Positions 35,995 to 46,734 of a stretch of DNA of 64,000 bases are shown piece by piece. Both the position numbers and the translations under genes were made by a program. The stretch is from Epiperipatus broadwayi (Eukaryota > Onychophora > Udeonychophora > Euonychophora > Peripatidae), in the NCBI GenBank assembly GCA_028023455.1, contig JAQFVV010000020.1, positions 5,067,092 to 5,131,091 on the forward strand, written 5' to 3'. Below the pieces are notes generated by a model. The model saw only the letters and a program-made list of their open reading frames with translations. It searched no databases and was not told where the DNA came from. Each line of letters opens with the position of its first letter. Positions within the stretch are counted from its first letter, which is position 1.

Positions 35995-38275
35995 ACTTAA
36001 AACTGCAGATCACTTTCAAGTGAAGGAAGATTGCAAGAATTAGAAGAAAAACTGTCATATTAAATGGGATATTAGTGGACTTTGTGAAGTTAGAAGAAAA
36101 GGTAAAGAGACAATTGGTTTAAAAAGTGGACATGTACTCTACTATAAAGGCACAAATATTGGAAATACAAATGGAGTAGGACTCATTATAAATAAAAAGT
36201 GAAAGAACAACATTGTGGAGATTGATGGTGTATCGGACAGAGGCAAAATTATACAACTTAATAGCAGATAACAAATGTAGATAATTCAGGTTTATGTCCC
36301 AACAAGTTTTCATAGTGATGAAGTAGTAGAAGATTTTTATATGGATGTACAAAAGGCTTTTGATCAGAGTAAACAACATTTCAAAACTGTAATGGGATAC
36401 TTTAATGCTAGAAATGGTGAACAATTAAAAGATTAAAATGCTTCAGGTAAATTTGGATATGGTGATAGAAATGAGGGAAAACATAGACTTATGGAGTTTG
36501 CAGAAAAAGAAAAATTTTATATTATGAATTCTTTTTTTTTTGAAAAAAATGTTAATCACAAATGGACATGGAAACATCCAAATAAAGATACAGCAGAATT
36601 GGATTATATTTTGACTAACAGAAAATACATATCTCAAGACAGTAATGTCCTTAATAAATTCAACACAGGTAATGATCATCGATTAGTAAGATATATGTGT
36701 TAATGCAAAACTAGAGAAACAAAAATTATTAAGAAAAACAATATTTACAGTTGATATTCGTAATCTTCAGAAACATTCTAATGAATTTAAATTAGAACTT
36801 GCAAATAGTTTTCAAGTATTAGTAGTTTTTGATATGATTCAGATTTGAATGAAATTAATAGAAAAATAACAGATACACTTTTAAAAACTGCAACAAAGAT
36901 AGCTAAAAGAAAAAAAAGCAGCAATTGGCCAATAAAATTTCTACTGAGTCTAGAGAATTTATGAAGAAAAGAAAGAATATGAAGATATATAAATATGATG
37001 CATTAAGAAGGATGAATATCTTGAAATTTGTAAAATGGTGTGAAAAAGAATTGATAATGATATAAGAAAGTATAATTATGATCTAGCAAGAAAAATCATA
37101 GAAAAGAATAAAAGTCTCAAGAATGTAAAACAACATTTTGGTATTGGTAGGAAACTTATATATGCAATAAGAAAAACATAAAACTATTACCAAAAAGAGA
37201 GATGACATCATGAAATTGGTAGAAGAATTCTATCAAGAATTATATAGTAATGCAGAATGAGTACCTTCTACATTTCTTATATCTTCTAAATTGTCCAGGG
37301 TTTTAAATGAAGAAGTGAGACATACAATTAAATTTATGAAAAAGGGAAAAGCTCAAAGTAATGATGGAATTAAAATCAATATATTAAAAGAATTATATAC
37401 CAAATATCTAAGTGATAAAGATGTACCAGATGATTAGAATAATGCAGTATTAATAATAGTATTTACAAAAGGTGATAAAGAAAATATTAGAAATTACAGA
37501 CCTATCAGTCTTTTATCAGTTTTATGCAAAATTTTTATAAAATAATTACAACTCATCTACAGAGAACATCAGATTTCAATCAACTAAAAGAACAAGCTGG
37601 ATTTAAAAGCGATTTTAGTGCAGTAAATCATATTCAAGTTTTAAGAGAAATTACAGAAAGGATCAATGAATATCAGTTACCATTATGCTTTCGATTTGTA
37701 GATTATGAAAAGGCATTTGATTCTATAAACATTTCTTCAGTGATTAAAGCATTGGATCATCAAAGTGTAGACACAGGATATTGTCATATTCTTAAGAATA
37801 TTTATAAAAAAGCAATAGCAATAATTAGATTACATAATAATACTAGGAAGGTTAACATTGAGAAGAGTTCAAGACAGAGTGACTCCATATCTCCAAAACC
37901 TTTTACAGCAGTGCTGCAACAACTATTTTGCGGATTAAAATGGGAAGCTAAAGAATTAAAAGTAAATGAAGATTATTTAAGTTATTTAGATTTTGCAGAT
38001 GATGTAGTTGTTTTTGAAAATAATGTTTCAGAACTTCAGAAAATGTTACAAGAGTTATCAGATAAAAGTAAGAAAGTAGGACTAAAGGTAAATGTTAAAA
38101 AGACTAAAGTAATGTTCAATGAATTTTCTCAAAAGATGGAAATAAAAATTAATAATGAGTTAGAAGAAGTTAACAACTACAAATACCTTGGTCAGATTAT
38201 TACTACAGATGGAAACACAATGGATGAAATTAATCATAGAATTAAACTTGGTTGGAATGCTTTTGGTAGAGTGAA
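35995..38275 (+). mobile_element. RTE-clade LINE with endonuclease and most of the reverse transcriptase
   Basis: Translation with frameshifts gives an RTE endonuclease: RLQELEEKLSY near 36025, QVYVPTSF near 36287, the GDFN motif as GYFNARNG near 36394, LDYILTN near 36600, and SDH replaced by NDH (GNDHRLVRY, about 36670). A spacer follows, then the reverse transcriptase YRPISLLS (near 37498), FVDYEKAFDS and FADD. Similarity stops at about 38275 in NHRIKLGWNAFGR, so the C-terminal region and (GAT)n tail are missing. A 3' loss like this implies a later deletion or rearrangement. Confidence 0.85.
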
Positions 38276-38279
38276 TTGA
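37524..38279 (+). pseudogene. RTE reverse transcriptase open segment (251 codons)
   Basis: This open frame covers reverse-transcriptase motifs A to E: FVDYEKAFDS (residues 58-67), RQSDSISPKPFTAVLQ (the usual RQGDSIS with a Gly to Ser change), YLDFADDVVVF (FADD at 157-160), NVKKTKVMFN and YKYLGQIITTDG. The catalytic Asp residues are retained. The frame starts at an internal ATG; the real domain begins upstream in another frame. The enzyme would prime cDNA synthesis at a nicked target, but the ORF is broken on both sides. Confidence 0.85.
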
Positions 38280-38917
38280 ATACTATTAATTATTTTTTTA
38301 TTTCAAAATTCTTGTATGAAAAGAAATTGCACAGTGATACTAATAGTAATGAAATAAATATATATTGTAAATATAATTATAATAAATAATGCAAATTCAC
38401 TGCCTGGTTTAATGGAGTGATAAAGAGGAAGCTCAAGGTCTCATGGTCCATGGATTTGCATCTCAACTCCAATGCTCAAGCTTCTTTCTGAACTCTCACA
38501 TAATACACCTTTCAAATGTTTACTTTCAATAATAACATCAACCACATAGTTAATAACTGTCCACTTTATGCATACATGGTAACTGAAAGAGGATAAAGTA
38601 CATCTGTAAATAGTTAACTGTTTAAAAATATATATATACTCAATAAAACAAATAAATATAGCACTAAAATTTCAATAAGTTTAAATAGTTTCATATTGTT
38701 AAGGATAATTGTGATTTAATTTTTCTGTTCCCACATTTTAGCTTGTGTGAAAATGTAAGTATTGTCTCAGATTGAAATAATTTGTTTTCTTTCTGCACTG
38801 TTTATCTTATTCTTGCTCAATTTTTTATCTCTTTGTTTTATATTATTTAGGTTAGTATAGAACTTGGTAATTATGAGGTCTTCAAACAATCAGTCCTCTC
38901 CTTGTCTCATGTGAAGG
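38280..38917. other. AT-rich DNA without recognised features
   Basis: Nothing supported. Confidence 0.4.
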
Positions 38918-38925
38918 CTCTAGGG

Positions 38926-39452
38926 CAGGGGTGCACAACCTTTTTATATTTGTGACTCCTTTCCTCGGAAGAAAATTTAATGTGACACATTCTTTGGTTT
39001 TTATCACGTCTAAATTATAAGTATGAGTATGTAAATATATTCATAATAAAATCACAGTAGTTTTAATTAATATATAAATGTATATTTCCTAATATTTTAG
39101 CATTAAGCAGATATGATTTGAAATGAAATTTTTGAAAAAAATCGTATTCTTATACAAAAAAATAATGATGTATTTAAAAACAATTTATTTTCTTGTGACT
39201 TTTATCTATTTTAAAAATTAAAGCCCCTTTGCATTGGTAGCCTAGTGGTTAACATAGCTGCCTTCCAAGCAGCTAGTTCAGTTCGCTTCCTGGTCAACAC
39301 TTTGACATATGAAAAAAAAAAACTAAATTCTTTCAAAAAAAAGTATTATCCAAAACTTAAGAGTTTCTCAAAAATTTAATGACCCCACAAAAATGTTTAT
39401 GCAATCCCTGTGAATGATCATACCCTCCCACCCTCCAGTTTGCACACTATTG
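38926..39452. mobile_element. Non-autonomous hAT-like element carrying a SINE
   Basis: Left end CAGGGGTGCACAACCTTTTT is a typical hAT end. The right end GTTTGCACACTATTG is a degenerate inverse. Flanking 8-mers CTCTAGGG (38918-38925) and ATCTAGAG (39453-39460) agree at 6 of 8 bases. A tRNA-Gly-type SINE (39229-39322) lies inside, so the hAT insertion is older than the SINE. Confidence 0.7.
39229..39322 (+). mobile_element. SINE, tRNA-Gly(UCC)-like family
   Basis: GCATTGGTAGCCTAGTGGTT holds the A box. CTGCCTTCCAAGCAG is the Gly(UCC) anticodon arm. GTTCGCTTCCTGG is the B box, and the tail is TTTGACATATG plus poly(A). It is nested in a hAT-like element. Confidence 0.85.
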
Positions 39453-39460
39453 ATCTAGAG

Positions 39461-42400
39461 ACATAGTTGATATTCCTGCTTTTTGTTAAATTAATGTAAA
39501 ATTCAACTATTATGAGTCTCTCTCAGGATATTGGTCATCTCCCCATATTGATGTAGGATTCAAATCAACATTGTGTTCTCATGCTATTTGCATATCTCCT
39601 GGTCCTATTTTAGGGCAATATAAAATTCAAACATATTAGATTTTCCAAATCTCCAATCATCTCTATACCTTACCCTATTTAGGTTTGATCATCATGAGGC
39701 TCTCAAGCCATGTATCATATCAAGATGCAGAATGTGAGGATTGTATATTTATGCTATCATATTTCTTTCCTTTAATTAATCATATAGAAATTCTGACAAC
39801 CTGTTTTTATAATGTGAGTGCTAATAATAGTGATGATGTTAGAGGATTAATAATCATTTCAACAAGTATTTTATAAGTTACTCATTTTTCTCATTGAACT
39901 ATTGCCAGATTATAATAAATAAAAAGTGACTTTCCTATTCCTTTTAGCATAAAACAATTCTTATAAAATTCGTGTTCCATTAAGCTGAGATCTCCTATTA
40001 TTAAACTAAGTACACTACTTAACACATACCACAAGCTTATTACTTTACATGGTAGTTTCAGAAAAAAAAACACAATTGTTTCCATAGTAACCAGAAAATG
40101 AAACTGCTAAATTAAGTTTTTGAATGCACTTTTATGTTCCTTAAATAATTAATAATCGTTTTGATATATTGTAATCTAAAAATTATTTAAGTTTTTTCAT
40201 TTGAGATTCATAAAATATCTTAATATCCATTTGACGTCAAATATATTTGTCAAATGATTTTTTTACATGTGTAAGACTATAATAATCTAATGTATTATAA
40301 CAGACGGAACGATTACAACTAACACCAAACACTGCTAACACCAGATACAATGGATGGTCAACTAACTTGCAGACTGTACTACTATGCAGATGTATCAATA
40401 TGGTGTGGGGATAAGTTAATATGCTCTAATTTATTACCCCTAATGAAACAATCTGCAGAGACCTACCAGGCTTAGAAGAGAAGAAAGTTGCATCCAACTA
40501 TGTTCAGACTGTGGGTCATTTGATAGAGTGCTAATGAGAACCTGATAAAATGCTTAACCAATGATTGCATAACCTTTAATTGACTAACTCTATCCCTACT
40601 TAATAATATTAAATGCAATTTAGGTTAGTTCATCCACTTTCCCCCTTTTTAATTCCGTTATGCCCTAATATTCAAACCCAGAGAGAATATTGCTTTTAAC
40701 TCCATTAGCAGGTATGAACAAATATACACAGCAACTCCTGCACCTATGTATAGGTTACAACTAGCATTTATTATATTTGTTTTATTTTCAAGCTTTTATA
40801 TAATAAGAAAAATAGATGAGTGTGCATGTATAATTATTTATAAACTGTGGAAGGTCAGGACAACTCAATAAACCAGAGACCAGAATAATATAAACTCTCA
40901 AACATTTATTAACAATAATAAATATCAAGTATAACGACAATAGTAATGATAAAAAAAAAATAAAAAAAATATAATAATCATCATATGTACATGTGTCACA
41001 AATGAACCTCTACCATCTTACTAATTAATTATCCTCTAGATCCAACCCTTATACCCCATGGTAGAAATCCACATATGTCACTCATTCTCTGCAAATCATA
41101 ATTATATAGAAAAATCAACTTTAGTTATTTAATATAATTGAGATGCTGGCTAGCTAAATTATATATTTACAAATGTTAATCTATTTAACAAGTTTCCCCA
41201 ATTTATATATATGATAGAGACAGATCCCAGTTGATTAGTCAAACATACTGGAAAATATATGTACTTGGTTAATCACAAAATAAAACATATAATATGTATT
41301 CTGTATGTGTTGTAATTTAACCTATATATAAATTTAGAGAATCTTACCTCAATATTTATGTGGATGACCTGATGTGAAGCAGGTGATATTACCTAAATTT
41401 TATTTATAATGAAAATATAAAAAAAAATATCAAAATGAATAATCCCCCTTTTTCTTCTTTGCTAATTCTGAAAAATGAGGCTTCAGCATCAGAGTGTGAA
41501 AATACAACAGATAGTATAAATAAAAAATAAAATAATAAATAAACAAAAATTTACAATATTGATTCTTTGATTAAAAATTGTAATTGGAACAAAGTTCCTA
41601 AAAATCATCATAATAGAAGTAGTAGTATTAGTTGATAGTTAGGCAAGTTGTTCTTCAAAGCAGTTTCACTTAGTAAATCATTCTCCTTAGCAAGGATAGA
41701 TAGGTACAATGGTGTCTCCTGTAGTTGTGTTTAATGGTAAACATCTTGATCCTCATTTGATTCACCATAATGTATTCCAATCCTTGTTTACTTTGGACTG
41801 AAGGCATCTTCTTGTGTGTTTACAATAAAGTAGAAATATATAGATATAATGCAGCTGGCAGGAAAATACCATGACACACAATAGCATGTTTTGCTCTAGC
41901 CCATTTTCATATTAAAGTACATTTTAATAATTATTTATAATCATATATTTTTATTTAATAATATTGAAGTGCTTATATATATATTAAGAAAATTATTTCA
42001 TTTTTCTTTATTCTCCAATTTTTAGCAAATTTAATTCTCGTTATTGTTTTTGAAAAGATTTAAAAAATTCAAATTTACTCCAACAACTTTTTAAACACGA
42101 TTTAATTATTTAAGAATTAATCAGTTATTCTTACTTCTTTTCACTTTCTGTCCTTTGAATTTGATAAACTTTTAGTTACAGTATTCAACTTTTAAAATGT
42201 TTATAATTTAACTAAAAGAAAAAGTAAAAACTCCATTTTAGCGTTCTAAATTTTTAGTTTTAATTGCTGTCTTTTGTTACAGTTGTTATAACAATAAGAA
42301 GAACGATTTGTAAACTGTCTTTTGTTTTTATACATTTTCACAGCCGTAGATTTCCAGGAACGCTCATATCTTTAACTGCCTATTGTTTAAATACATTTAG

Positions 42401-42979
42401 ATTTATTATAAATAAAAAAAAAATTACAAAATAATAAAATCAGTTTTATTTTCACACATATGTACCCACCTAATTAACCTCAAGTCATCCCACATTCATT
42501 TACCTATTAATTAATATTCAATTTTAAATTAAAAATATATATATATACATTACAGTTTATTTAATCAAATAGTTTTATATATATACAATAGTACTTTCTA
42601 AAATATTGATCGTATTTTATTTTATAAATATAATAATTTATTGTGTATTATATGTATATATGTAATAATAATAACAAATAATAATCTTCCCACTATTACT
42701 ATAAATTCCAAATGGATTGGGTTCAATAAATATGCTTGATCTTTTTAGGAATGTGTGCATTGTAAGCTATCCTTTACAATATATATTATCAATAACATAT
42801 TATCAATTATATATATATTATCAATAATTTCAATCTTTGTGGTCAAGTTGCAATCTTTAGTATTCACATTATGGTATCACATCATATTATTGAATGTACA
42901 CAACTATTCCTAAATCTAGTTTAAGGATAAAACAGACTTAAAAATTCAGCATTCAGTTTTTGCTTAAATAAAAGTAGTA
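39461..42979. other. AT-rich DNA without recognised genes
   Basis: Open frames at 39685-39876 (+) and 39891-40085 (-) are short and motif-free. A less AT-rich part (40300-40760) could not be assigned. A TA/TATC-rich stretch lies at 42600-42830. Confidence 0.35.
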
Positions 42980-43090
42980 ATCGTCAAGCGTTGGTGGTCG
43001 AGTGGTCATCACAGCAGCCTTACAAGTAGTTGTCCCGGATTAGCGGGTTCGCTTCCCGACCGATGCTATGACACATGGAAAAAAAAACAG
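42980..43090 (+). mobile_element. SINE, tRNA-Val(UAC)-like family
   Basis: CGTCAAGCGTTGG leader, A-box-like GGTCGAGTGGTCATCAC, anticodon arm with loop CTTACAA (anticodon TAC), B box GGGTTCGCTTCCC, acceptor-like CGATGC, and tail TATGACACATGG plus poly(A). The best-preserved plus-strand member of this family here. No target duplication seen. Confidence 0.82.
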
Positions 43091-44149
43091 ACTTTAAATA
43101 TCCCACGTAAAGTAAAAACCTTTACCCACCCTCTTGCAATTAAAAAGGAGAAAATGGTATAGACTTGACCAAGAATAGTTATAGCCTGCAAAGTTATCTT
43201 TTAAGTAAAAGTAGCTAGATATCTATTTACTGATCAATATTAAATGGGTAGGGATTTCATCACTGATTAGAATCTGAAAAAAAATTCAAATTCTGCTCTG
43301 ATAAACTTTAAACTTGGTTATGGATAGTAAAGAATAAAGGTATGGGTGTTTATAAGCTTAAGTGTGTGCGCGAATGACACATGTATTGTATATAAGAAAT
43401 TTGTCTACGTTAAGCATATAATATTAAATTTTCTTCGACAATCTTCCGGTGACTGAATAACTTAACAATATTGCTAAATTTGCATCGAACTGTCAATAAA
43501 ATAATTATTTGGGTTGAAGTTTTAAAACTATTAGATTATTTTCAGCAAAACTTTGACAAAGACGTTCAGTCAAACATGGTTCTGATTAGTTTCATTGGGT
43601 AAATAGATATTTTTTTTAAATTTGCATTAATTTTATATGCACATTAATATTTGGTTCTATTATGCATGTCTTAAAAAAATTGATTACTTGAAATTTTATC
43701 TAAGAATAAATTCATTTGATAATTAATGTGAAAGTATAAATTGCAAGCGAATTATAGAAGAAAAAATATAATTTATAATCAACTTGGAAATTCCATACGG
43801 TTATTGTTTAGTAAATCACTTCACAGCTGATTATCGATTATTTCTCTGAACTTATTTAACTTATTACTCATTGTTATTATATAGCAGTATTAAAAGAGTT
43901 CAATATACCGACTTTAAAAACAAAACAAGACATTATAATAGACACCACTTTTATCAATGAAGAAAAAAATCAATATTGGCATTCCTCTTTAAGTCGCATT
44001 AATGCATTTATGAATTTTTAAATTGTTGACAAATATACGATTAGTATTAATAATTTTAATCATTGCAGCAAACGTAATAGTAATAATGATTGTAATAATA
44101 ACCAAGAAGGAAGGGAATGCCAGCCTCAATAGTAAATCTAATTTTTTTT
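43091..44149. other. AT-rich DNA without recognised features
   Basis: Nothing supported. Confidence 0.4.
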
Positions 44150-44240
44150 TCATATGTCAAATGCGTTGACCGGGAAGCGAACCCGGACCAGCTGTTTAGA
44201 AAGCTGCTATGCTAACCACTAGGCCACCAACGCTTGACAA
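44150..44240 (-). mobile_element. SINE, tRNA-Gly-like family
   Basis: Minus strand: TTGTCAAGCGTTGGTGG, A box GGCCTAGTGGTTAGCA, B box GGGTTCGCTTCCC, then the acceptor-like AACGCA, tail TTTGACATATG and poly(A). The anticodon arm has drifted (CTTTCTAAAC). A direct repeat AATCTAATTT brackets it, so both ends are well defined. Acceptor bases GCGTTGG and CCGGTCAACGC still pair. Confidence 0.88.
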
Positions 44241-44696
44241 ATCTAATTTATTATTATTATTATTGCATGCAGAAGTATTTATCTTTTCTGCGTTTGCTGA
44301 GGTCAGAAGGCGTATTATTAGATAACTCCTTCACTAATTTGAAAAGAAATATTTTTTTTATTGGTGCAGCCGCTGGTTAAATATCTTTAGTTCAGATTAC
44401 TATTCAAAATGCAATGCTGCAGACCGCTAATAAACTTTTATCCATTTATAATCAGTGCGTATTCATACCCCGATTTCCTGTTTATCATGCAAATATACAC
44501 TATATCATGATTTAATCTTCATAATGAAATATAATTTTTAAACAAACATATACTAATGAAGTCATTCAATTTCAAAAGCAAAGAATAAAAATCTTGTTAA
44601 AAAGGTTGTTAATTTGGTAAATAGTCTATTATTCAATGTCCATATTTTATCAAACTGCATGATAGCACACCATCCTCTTGATACAAATTTATACTT
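44241..44696. other. AT-rich DNA without recognised features
   Basis: Nothing supported apart from a short ATT run near 44250. Confidence 0.4.
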
Positions 44697-44860
44697 CACT
44701 AATACTATACTGAGCAGTGATTGTATATATGTGTGGGAGATGATAATCTGGTCCAGCTGATGAGTGCTGGTTCAGCACGAAATACATATATTGGTGATTA
44801 CGAGATAGTGTGGATAGTTGAAGGTTACTTAAAAATCTGAGTTCAAATTCCCTATATTTA
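44697..44860 (+). mobile_element. Hammerhead-bearing repeat, family HX, copy 1
   Basis: A dispersed repeat beginning near CTGAGCAGTGATTGTATATA and ending in the B-box-like TCTGAGTTCAAATTCCC. Copies lie at 51224 (+), 60398 (-) and 63955 (+, cut by the window edge). It carries a full hammerhead core (separate entry). Its 3' end matches the module that follows P1 copy C. The outer limits are not fixed because no target duplication was found. Confidence 0.8.
44744..44800 (+). ncRNA. Type I hammerhead ribozyme motif (HX family)
   Basis: Core CTGATGA (44757-44763) and GAAA (44779-44782) are intact. Stem II is a perfect 5-bp helix, GTGCT/AGCAC, around GGTTC. Stem I pairs CCAG (44753-44756) with TTGG (44791-44794, one G-U) and TAATC (44744-44748) with GATTA (44796-44800), with an internal loop. 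Stem III is minimal: TAC (44783-44785) against ATA (44786-44788). The predicted cleavage triplet is ATA, with the cut after 44790. The copy at 60483-60539 has TGATC/GATCA at the outer helix, a compensatory change. Activity is untested; the short stem III suggests weak or dimeric cleavage. Confidence 0.82.
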
Positions 44861-45372
44861 TATGAAAAACCCTTAGTGACTTTATGCTGATGTATCTTAA
44901 TTATATGAGAAATTCCATCATCCTGTAAAAAGAATCTTGAGGCATAGTACTTATTGTATCTATCAGCCATGCTACAATATAGGACTTGAGTCTGACTAGG
45001 TTCGTGTTTGTTCTTTGGTTATTAGAATCCTGACTGTTTATTCTGCTCTGGTTGCTATTTAACTTTTTTTTAAAAAGCTTTTCTGGTTAGACTTGGTAGT
45101 CATGACTGATATAGTTACACTTTTTTTGTTTACATCCAAATATCAAGATTCTGTTTGCATATTATGACAGCAGAAATCTGTTTTAATTTTCCATACAATA
45201 AATCAGATTACAAATTGATTTATTGCATGGCCTTATTAGAGAACTAAAAGATTAATTTTCAATGTCTTATTTATTTCAGCTGAAGTTTTAGTGAAATCAC
45301 ATTCAGTGTTATGTCCTGAGTTAACAAAATTATAATTTAAACAGATATTTCTTTTCAACTCAATAGAAAGAA
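44861..45372. other. AT-rich DNA without recognised features
   Basis: Nothing supported. Confidence 0.4.
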
Positions 45373-45567
45373 AAGGTCCGCTATATAAGAAAGATTATAA
45401 AATTATAATTACTTTACAGATTTATAGCTTAGCTCTGCTTTCAACCATGCTGGTCATATTCATTGCACTAAGCATAGGTATCTTAGTGCTACTGCCGTAA
45501 ATGTGATTGCCCTGTAAGTCTGTAAAGTAGTTGTAATTTTTAACATCTTTTCTGCACAGCGGACCTT
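45373..45567. mobile_element. MITE-like element with AAGGTCCGCT ends
   Basis: Ends AAGGTCCGCT and AGCGGACCTT, followed inward by AATTATAATTACTTTACAGA and its inverse around a centre at about 45470. This gives imperfect arms of roughly 90 bp. Target duplication not clear, superfamily unknown. Single copy in the window. Confidence 0.65.
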
Positions 45568-46589
45568 CCCTATCTAGTGAGTTACAAATGAATAAGAAAA
45601 GAAATAGAAGATAGATTGAGTTATAATCTCCTTTAGTTTTCTTAGATTTTTTTTTTTTACTTTCTACATTATTCTTTCTAGATATTGTTTATTTTAAGAG
45701 TAAAATGATGGTGTGTGAATATGCTGAATATTGTTCTGAAAGCAGATTTAAAAAAAATTAATTTGCTGGGAAGGCCGCTACAAGTATTTTGAAAATGCAT
45801 ATATACCACACAATCCTTGAAAATATCAAATGAGAGTATCACATAAAAGAATGGTATATCAATCATTTTTATGCATTTGGAAAATGCATTTGTTGCTACT
45901 AATAGCTGCTTATCATATCTCTATATGGTTTAGTGCAATGGGCAAATGACAGCCTATGAAACTTAAGTTCCACGAATCACAAACCAGAACTGTCACTTCT
46001 GTTGCTCAAACTTTTCATACCAACTGAGCAATAAACCATTTGATTATATTATTTATTACTGGTTGCCATTCTAAGAATCAGCACAACCAATGTATAATTT
46101 CAACCATAGGCCATACAGTTCTGATTTCTAGCTGATTGTGACTTTGGTTGATATATATTATACTTTCTATTATTGACAACATTTAAGATTTAATCTCTAT
46201 TTTCTACTCGAAAGCCAATTCTAAATGAAATGAATATGCTGATGGTATTTCTAGTTCAAAATTGTAATCACTTTACATATGCAGTTCATTTTCTAGGACA
46301 GCATACGAAAATTTTCTAAAGAGATGATATTAGTTGATTTTTAGTTTGATTACAATTCCTGTATGACTTTTTTTACTGCCTTAATTACTTATGTTGTTGT
46401 TGCTTGTAATATATAAACACTGTTACTAAAAATTCTGTCAGATATACAAATTTTGTTGTGTATGTTCTGATGCATATCAAGTATAGATAATATGTATATA
46501 AGACAATTTATTAATAAATACAAATGATTACAAAGAACAATTTAGATAATGACCCATCTTGAAAAACCAATACCCTATGTGATTTGAAA
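45568..46589. other. AT-rich DNA without recognised features
   Basis: Nothing supported. Confidence 0.4.
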
Positions 46590-46610
46590 TTGTTGTTGTT
46601 GATGTTGTTG

Positions 46611-46669
<59 letters not shown>

Positions 46670-46712
46670 AGTAATAATAATAATGATGATGACAATAATA
46701 GTAATAACAATA
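46590..46712. repeat. Compound trinucleotide microsatellite
   Basis: (TTG)n passes into a long (TTA)n and then (TAA/TGA)n. The minus-strand frame of leucine, isoleucine and serine runs (46528-46716) is a product of this repeat, not a gene. It directly precedes a LINE fragment. Confidence 0.92.
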
Positions 46713-46734
46713 ACAATAATTTGCTGAGTGTTTA

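Noticed and set aside
36119-36679. Minus-strand frames of 101 and 78 codons
   Set aside because: They are antisense to the RTE endonuclease region of the LINE on the plus strand.
46528-46716. Minus-strand frame of leucine, isoleucine and threonine runs
   Set aside because: It is the translation of a trinucleotide microsatellite.
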